Source of the DNA: Henricia sp. BOLD:AAB3569
Taxonomy: Eukaryota > Echinodermata > Asteroidea > Spinulosida > Echinasteridae
Reading direction: 5' to 3'
Assembly: GCA_037783545.1 (NCBI GenBank)
Contig: JBBELK010000093.1
Coordinates: 1,860,001 to 1,924,000, forward strand
DNA: 64,000 nucleotides
Numbering within the stretch: the stretch's first letter is position 1; each line of letters begins with the position of its first letter. The position numbers and the translations under genes were made by a program. Below the pieces are notes generated by a model. The model saw only the letters and a program-made list of their open reading frames with translations. It was not told where the DNA came from and did no database searches. Below are positions 51,201 to 60,200 of this stretch, piece by piece.

Positions 51201-54200
51201 CCGCGTTAAAGGTCCTTTCACAATATCAAATATCTTGCTGTTGGACCCGGTGGTTTCACTCTAGCAAGCCGGCATGGGTCCTACCTGAGTGTGGCAGTCT
51301 AAAGGCCTTTTCCCACGGCACTTTAACCCCGAGATAACCCGGGTAACAGAAAAATTTAACCCCGAGATTACCCGGGTTAAGGGTTCGTTTCCCACGGCAA
51401 ATCTCGGGGTTACGAATTACCCGAGTTATCTGGCCAAAAATGCCACTTAACCCGGGTAATTTCTAGCCCTGCTCGGGAGGTGGGTTAACCCACCAATCTC
51501 GGGGTTAACGGCGACCTTGAGACGATTCTCCGGGTTAACGTTTGTCGTGGGAAACGACGACAATAGCCTACCCGGGTAGGCTATTTAGCGAGTTAAATTC
51601 TTGCCGCAATAATGATTTGGTCAAAGGTTGCAAGTGCGCCTGCGCTTGAATGGCACTGTCAAACTGGTACTCTTCTGAAGGTAGTGTACAACAAAATACG
51701 CGTGGGGCCAGTGATAAAGCATACATCGATAAATATTATTAAACATGCGAAATATTAACAGCAAAATTGCCAGCGATGTTTCTGTGTCGTCCGCCATGTT
51801 TGTGTGTGCGTGCGCAGCCTGATCGATCGATCGATTTTCCACACGCAATGGTTTCTGGGTATTTGTGCTGATTGGTTTACCCGGGTACGTGCGCATGCAG
51901 AAATGCCGTGGGAAACGGGTCGCTGTTGTACCCGTGTAAGAGACGACCCGGATAAGTGCTTCTCCGGGTTAACGCCTGTCGTGTGAAAAGAAACTCCGGG
52001 TTAAATGTAACCCGGGTTATTTACCGCTACCCGGGTAGAAAAGTTACCCGGGTCGGAGGTGGGTAGTGGGAAAAGGCCTTAAAGGCAGTATACATCATTG
52101 GTAAGCCCTTACAAACAGTGTCATATAGTGTCATCTTCCTGTATGAATAAAGATATGCATTAATAAAACCAACCTCAGTAAAATTTAGCTCCATACCTCG
52201 TCAAACTTTTGAGAAAACAGTGAAAAACCGTGTCGTTTTTCTTCCGAAATTGTGTGAAACAAAATGTCGAGGCGAGTTTTTGTACTAGCGCCCTCTTGCG
52301 ATAAAATACATTACTGCAGGGATAAGCAGGTACTGTTTCATGTTTACGTTTCTTCTAATACAACAGCCGTTTGATATGTGCGCAAATCAAGTACTGGTAG
52401 TTGTAATCCGACACCATCTGTACGCGCTGGCCGGCAGCCGAGGTCAATTATATATACTGTATACAGTGTATATGGCATACATGCACAGTATACTAAACCG
52501 TATTCGTTGTACACGGTACGTGTTTTTTAGTAAATGTGTGTGTGTCATTACAAAAAAAGAGGAAAATGCAGGATTTTTCTTTTATTTTCCGTATAAATAC
52601 CATACACCCGCGCCACTAATCCTTCATAATATGACATAACACCCCACTGAGAAAGTGTAAATATGGCGAGGAAACATGAATTTAGGGGTGAAAATGTAAT
52701 GTTTTTCTTTGAATTTTTATGCCATATGTTCCATAGATTTAGTGCATGAAGTCAATTTTCAATGGGATATGAGGAAACATGAGGAAATCAGCTGATCAAC
52801 TGAAAAGTTTTGTGAATTTTTTACAACTTTTGTGAAAACAAGGTGACGAGTTTGTTGAAAAACGCATGTTTTTGTGAATTTCAAACTTTCGGCCGGTTTT
52901 GTAGAATATTGGCAATTTTTGTAACATTTTCACAAAAGTGGTAAATTAATTTCACAAAACACTTACATGTACTTCTGCACCGCTGACAAAAAGATAAAGA
53001 CCAAAGACATTCTTTATTTTTCTTAAATTGTGTTTATTTCAAATAAAGGCAGTATACATGATTGGTCAAATAGTGTAATCTCCCTGTGTGATTGAAAAAC
53101 AACCTGAGTAAAAAATCAGCTCTTTACTAAGTCAAAAACCGGGCCGTATTGTCCTAAAATATTGCGTGGTTATTAATCTGAGAATTTCACATCAATATAG
53201 GCCTATGTACATGTACACTTTCGCTCACTTCTTGAATAAACACGCAACATTTTGATACAACCACCCGATTTTTCCGAGCCGCATACGTTTCCCGTACGCG
53301 TATCATGGTCCCTTGCGATGATGTTACGCGTACGGGAAACGTATGCGGCTCGGAAAAACTCGGTGGTAATAGACAGTTTCGGCAAGCTCAAAATCCGCAC
53401 GCGTATAGCTATCTGCCATGCATTATCTAACCTACATACAAAGTGACTTGCATTCATATTTTTGATAGAAGGTTCACAATGTCTACTAAGCTCCATATGG
53501 GACTAAACTTCAAGCTCGTGACAAAATCCCATTCCTGTGTAAAGTTTGTGCACTCCCAGTAGATTAGTGCACTGGAAATGTCGATTTAGTTTGTTTTGCG
53601 GAAAATAGGCCTAGTCACACCCGTCTATTGAGATAGGCATGATAGGTGCTTGTACATTTTTTAATATTAGTGGTTATTGATTGCAATCCAGATCATCAGT
53701 CCCAAGGAAACAACCAAACTTGAGATGAGAGAAAAATCGTGAGGGCCTAATCAGGATTTGAACCTGATACCTCTGATTCGTTAGGCACAGTTAATATTAA
53801 TCCTGAGGGGGTATTACCATATAGTATTTCATATCAATGGTGATCGGGCAACATACCACACATGTATGTTGTGTTCAGTCCCAAGTAAAAGAACGTATGA
53901 TGTCAATTGCCATATTGATTAGCCGAAAATATGAAACACCAATTAGTATTATACAGTCAACATGGTCAAACACTGATAATAAGAGCACTGTTAAATCCAA
54001 AGTAGTCATGCCTCTAACAAGGAAACATTTAGGTCCCAAGTCTTTGTTTTCGTTTGTTTTTAAGACTGATAATACTTGATTACTCTTATAACAAAGTAAT
54101 TTATCAGTGTTATCAGTGTTTGACTGTATTTGGTAACACACAAAGGGTGGCGCTTTCACTTGAGTAGATTTATGCACATATCAATTGCATCTGGAAAATT

Positions 54201-57200
54201 GTATTGAATTATGTATAAATCTGCACCTATCTTGGCAGCCTGAAGGTGCTAAATCCGTCACTGGAAGGGGGAAGGGGGAGAGGTAGGCCTTCCAGAGGAA
54301 GGGGGCAAAAAGTCAGCCAGGGGAGGGCCAGAGAAGGCCTAGAGGCAGAAGAGCTGCTCTCCAACCTGTTAGACAAGGCCAACCAGTCATCGATTTACCA
54401 GATCAGCGACGGCAAAGACTAAGAGTATGCAAAACTTAGACTGGGTGAAATAACACAGTAAACTCTCGTCATAACACCCCTGATATAAAGCTCTTCTTGA
54501 TATAAAGCGCCCTGCCATTATTCTCCGCATCGTGTATGCATTGGTTATAGCACTCTCTGGATATAAAGCTCAAATTATTCCGGTCCCTTGAAGAAAGCTA
54601 TAATGAGAGTTTACTGTAACCCTAGAGCTCATTACCATGCACAGACACCCAGAATTTCCCATGTTATAACATATATATACCATATATATACTCTCCAACA
54701 AAAGAAACTGTGCATGGTAAAAATTGCTGTATTTTTTCATGAAGGTAGAAAATAAACACCAAATTCACAGACAATATTCTCTGACATTGTTAGAAAAAGG
54801 TTATGCACTCAAAACCTGCTCATGGCGTAGTGCAGGACTTAGGCATGCCTAGGTGTTGATTTCACAATAGGGGTCCTGCTGGTTGTTATGTAACAGAATT
54901 CCATAAAGTTCAGGTCTCGTTAGCAAGCCGTATAAAAGGACTACCCAAATGCCAGAAGAGCATTTTGCAAGATTGTGTCCAGTACTCAAAACGTCATGCC
55001 GCGTCTGTCCTTAGCTGACCGTCATCAGGCCATTACGCATGTTTGGGATGAGATGGAGCGCCGATTATGTCAATTTCCTCAGCAGCCAACAAACCTGCAA
55101 CAGCTTGGTAGAGATCTCGTCCAGGTGTGGAATGACATCCCACAAGACATTCATGCGCGTGTCATTGGCTCCATGAGGCGAAGATGCACAGCAAAGATGT
55201 TGTAAGCATATGTTCATGTACTGTTATTGTGTAAAGGAAAAGAGATTATACAGTCAAACACTGATAATTAGAGCACTGTTAATACAAAGTAATGCCTATA
55301 ACAAGCAAAAGTTTAAGTCCAAAGTCTTTTGTTTTCAAGACTTATAATACAAGATTATTTCCAAGGACCTCGTATTATCAGTGTTCCATCGATATGAAGT
55401 TTGCAATTGATCACGTTCAAATGACATCACTTCCTACAAGATGTCATGGCATCAGGATTTTTAGCGTAATTTTTGGTGACGCGCTTCGGTTGCGCCGTGT
55501 TTCGAACAAATTTCGAGCAACACGCACGCATGTTTGGAACAATTTTCAGGGTGTGCGTGCGCGTACTTGATGGCGTTTAATACGCAGTAGCATTTTTCCT
55601 ACGAAGATGGCATCAGTGAACGTGATCAATTAGTGGCCAGTTTGCATTAGAAGAGTTATGTTGCATTATGAAAATTATATATTATGCTGTAAGAAAGATG
55701 CAGAAAAGTTGCGCAAACAAAATAGGCATCATACCGGAAATTGACATAGTACTCCATGTTGTTCAAGAACCGCTTGTCCATGGTGATAGACATCAGTGCT
55801 GAATGGGGAGCTTCTCCTGGTGTCAGGTAGTCTTCCCGGGGCTTTTCCAGTGGCTCATGCTCACACTGACCTAACCCAACAGACCCACCCAATGCCCATT
55901 CATGTTTTCCACACACATGGTGGAGTAGGCCCCTCCATTTCTCCTGAAAGGTACGAGAAAATTCACTTATTAACCCTCGTAGCAGGTGATCCTTGGGACT
56001 GTTTTGAACAGTCTGTTTGTATTACGTGTACGGTATACACATATAAGCTTGCCGTGGGTTAGCGCAGGCGCGGGCACACACCCCATAGGGGTGCAAAAAC
56101 CATTTTCGTATCTGTATACAAATTGGAGGAACAAAAATCTGCATGATACATCTTGAATTCGGATTTTCAAGTAGTCCCATTGAGTTGTTACTGAACTTGT
56201 CTATCGACCGTGCCTGGATGAAGAGCTTTTCTTCTTCATTCAAAAAATTTGTTTTTCGTTATAAATTTAGCTTTGCGGTGCTTTAGAAGCCATTCCTTTG
56301 TTGGGAGAGCAAAAATATTCACGTGCGTAACTATATGATGTACGCCAGCGCAGCACGCGCTAACCCAGAGATTGCCTGTGAACCCTTACATGTTACCCCT
56401 GGTTTCCCTCTACAATGCTAACCCTGGGGTTTTGGCTGTTAACCCCGAGATTGCCCTCCTTAATCCTGGTCACTGGCAGGGTTAACCAACCCCGGCGTAA
56501 CGGTCTTATTTTGTCTTAACCCGGGGCGGAAAAACAGTAGTGGCCCCCGGGCATCTCGGGGTTAAGGATTGCAAGTACCTTACATCCTGATTAAATTGGC
56601 CTTTGTAAGGGCCCGATTGCAGATTTTGTTTCTGCACGGTGGCAAAGTGATGATGGGATGAAGAAGTGATGGGCATATTAGCAATGGTGCAAAGTGGATG
56701 TGGGGTAAATTCACTCATACATTCCTGTATTTTTTGGCGGCATATTCACTAATGACTGATGTGTCTCTGACAAATTTTGCAATGTGTTCACTGACTTGGA
56801 ATGAAATGCATAGCACATGCATTCTACTCTTTATAACAACCCTAAATACAGTTTGCCCTTTGAGTTACATACCTGGCAGATGTCTTTTTTTCTCGGAAGG
56901 GTTCCACTCCAGACACCCCTGAGCTGTAAGAGGACAATCTATTTGGAAATACTCAGCTCTGGCAAATGGTAAAAGAACGAGAGAGCTTGGCTGAAGCATA
57001 TACCTCATATAATTTTCTCAAATATAGTTAGAGGTCCAAGTGCTCGATAAAAGCCTACGAAACACAAATATACATCAGACAGTTTTTTTTAGACAAAGAC
57101 TGGACAGTTTTAAACCCTTTTTAGCTTGGCACGTGCTCATGCCCAATTCAGCGAATATGGAACATACCCACATACAAACTACATGTACATGCCCCCATAA

Positions 57201-60200
57201 GCAAAACTGGAATAAACATGATACAATACAGACAAGACAATACCTGTCAGTAGAGTGGGCCATTTCTCCTCCATGTTGTTGGCTCTCAAAGGCGATACAC
57301 CTATCATGGGACTACAAAGAAAAAACCCATCAATTTTTAATGAACTGTTGTCAGCTATGTGTTTCAATCACTGTAGCACAATCCCACTCAATTAATTTAA
57401 ATTATGCATACACCAATCAAAAAGGTGCATAGTGCAATGTGAACATGTAGACTTGTTAGAAAATAACCAATGATTCTTAATCTGTTTTCCTTATGTCCGC
57501 CCCAAAACAACTTTGTGCACAGACAATCAGGAGTGCAGGCCGTGGTTTAGGATGAAGTACATGTAGTTCAGGGCGAAGTGGTTTTGGGGACGGTTAACCC
57601 TTATTTGACAGTTTTCTTAAAAGTTAGACGAAGTACAGAGCTTATTTTTGCTTAGGTTGGTTTTTATCATGAATATCTAATAACGACTCGGAGGGATAAA
57701 ACTATTTGTAATGGTTTACCAATCATGTATACCGCCTTTAAGTGTTTACTGAGAAAAGGCATTATCTGATTTTCTTCAACTCATAGTCTTACCTGGGAGC
57801 TACACCGGATAGATGTGCAGGGGTGGATGTGGCAAATTTTAGTCCTGCAGATGAACTTGGTCCTGGAATGCTTGGTGAAGAACTCCTAAATGCACAGTAA
57901 AACATGTTAGCAAAAAGTTAAACCATGCAAGATTCCAACTTTGCCTTGTCCCATGTTTTTCAGAAAGACATCGATTTGGAGGTTAGAGCCACAGTCACAA
58001 ACCAGTCACAATGTTATTTTTACAATATGAAAGTTCCATTTTTCAACAGCCAAATTTAAATGCCTCAGACGTGTGGCTTAACTTCCTCCTTGCCAGGGCT
58101 AAATATGGAAGTTCAGCAACAAGATCAAAATGTATTTTATTTGCCGTTAATTTCATTACTTTATGCCTTGGGTAAGACAACAAAATACATGAAACAAAAG
58201 TACTGGTTTGTAATACTACATGCATATTTGTTTAACTGCATCATGATATAGGGCGATATAACTGATAGATTAGAAGCATACAATGTCGCAAGGCAAACTC
58301 AAGATTCGGGTGCTTCATATTTTGGCGCATGAGGGCTATTCAAGGCTACTATTTCCGGTAGAAAATATAAATGTTCACCCATGATGCGGAAGACAGAGTT
58401 CCGCAGCCTTGGAAAGCCCCCTGCCAATGTGGAATTCACAGGAAACAGGACAAATCGTACCAGGGACAACTTGCAGCGACCTTTGTCAGGAATTTACCGG
58501 GACATTTTGTCGGGACATTCAGACTTTTGGCAAGAGTTTTAGTGCCACTTTTGCCAGTACTAAATTCTTATCAACGCTCCAGTTGGCAAACGGTCGAGTT
58601 CATGACTCGACGGTATTTTTTTAGTTTATGCCACAACTCGAATTTAAGGAAAATAATTATTGGAATCGATAACTTGGACGATTTTAAAATACCTTTTCCA
58701 TTGGCATTTCCGTCGCAAATGTTGCGTTTCCATGAAAATTCTGTGTTTTTGTCACGCCCGCCTCCATACAAAAGTGTGTGAAACTGCTGCCGGCCGAGCA
58801 GTGTGTAAAGAAATAGGGCGTGCGCGTGATGATCTGTTTGGTTTATGGCCGGCCGCTTTGCGTGCAATCATATGCAATATTTTTTTCCGTGATTTTTCTC
58901 TAAAACTAAGCTTTTGCGACGGAAATGCAACTTATTCTAAAATTGTCAAAGCTATCGATTCCAATCATGCCAATAGTTATTTTCCTTAAATTCGAGTTGT
59001 GGCATAAACTAACAAAATACCGACTCGACTGTGAAGTCGAGTTGGTACGACGGTCGAGTTGGCAGGCAAACGGTCCAGTTGACTGTAAACCTTTCAATAT
59101 AAGTGGAGACTAGCTAAGATAATCTCAGCTCTTGCTTTATCATTTTTCATTGGGATGTGGTCTTTTCACCAGTAGAGCTGAGGGATGTCAGACAAGTCGA
59201 CTGTTGAGACAACTCGACTGTTGAGACAACTCGACTCGAGAAAAGTCGACCGCTGAGACAACTCAGCGGACACACTTAAATTTTGAAATTAAAATAACAT
59301 TTTATTTTCAAACAATAAAAACATGTCGACCAGAACGGCCGTGTCACTGAATGGGTAAGCACCATCACCTCTCCCCTTTGACTTGTCTCAACGGTCGACT
59401 TGTCTCAACGGTCGACTTGTCTCAACGGTCGACTTGTCTTTCTTTTTATCGCACATACGGTCGAGTTGTCTCAACGGTCGACTTGTCTCGAGTCGAGTTG
59501 TCTCAACGGTCGACTTGTCTCGAGTCGAGTTGTCTCAACGGTCGACTTGTCTGACCCCCGAGCTGAGAAGCATTAAGAACATGAGTCATGAACATGCACG
59601 CGCACGCCATCACAAAAACAGGACAAAACAAATCATGTGTCATTTTCTCACCGTGACACACTAATTCCCCCTAAAACTCACCCAAACCTTGTCATGCATA
59701 ACCCCTACGCAGGTCCTTGAGGGAAATAACCAGCCACGATGATTATTTTGCCAACAATTCTAGCAAAACAAACCGGTATGCTCACACAGCCTAACCGTTG
59801 TCATGTTGTGAAGTCTATCTGCCTAGTCTGTGTACAAAGGAATACCAATGCGCATTGGTTACCAGACTTGACCTTATCGCTATTATCGGTCGTGTGAGGG
59901 CAGCATTCAACGAAATGTTTTTAAAAAACGGCTTTTTGTCTCATGAGACAAAAACTATTTCTTTTGCTCATTTCTCAAAGACTATAACACTTCAGACCAA
60001 ATCATTTCAGGGGAAGTTTTCTACGGTCATCATGTTTATATTGTGTAAGTTAGGCGTAAATCTGTGAACATTTCTGATTTTCGAATTACCAATGATGTAT
60101 ACTGCCTTTTTAAGTATACCATGGTAAAACCCTTTTTAGACTTCTTTGTTCATCTTATTTCTAAGCTGCCTTAAACATTTCTTATCTCATGACAGTCCAA

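Noticed and set aside
59351-59664. Repeated LSQRSTCLNGRLV frames
   Set aside because: They arise from the 17 bp minisatellite in several frames.
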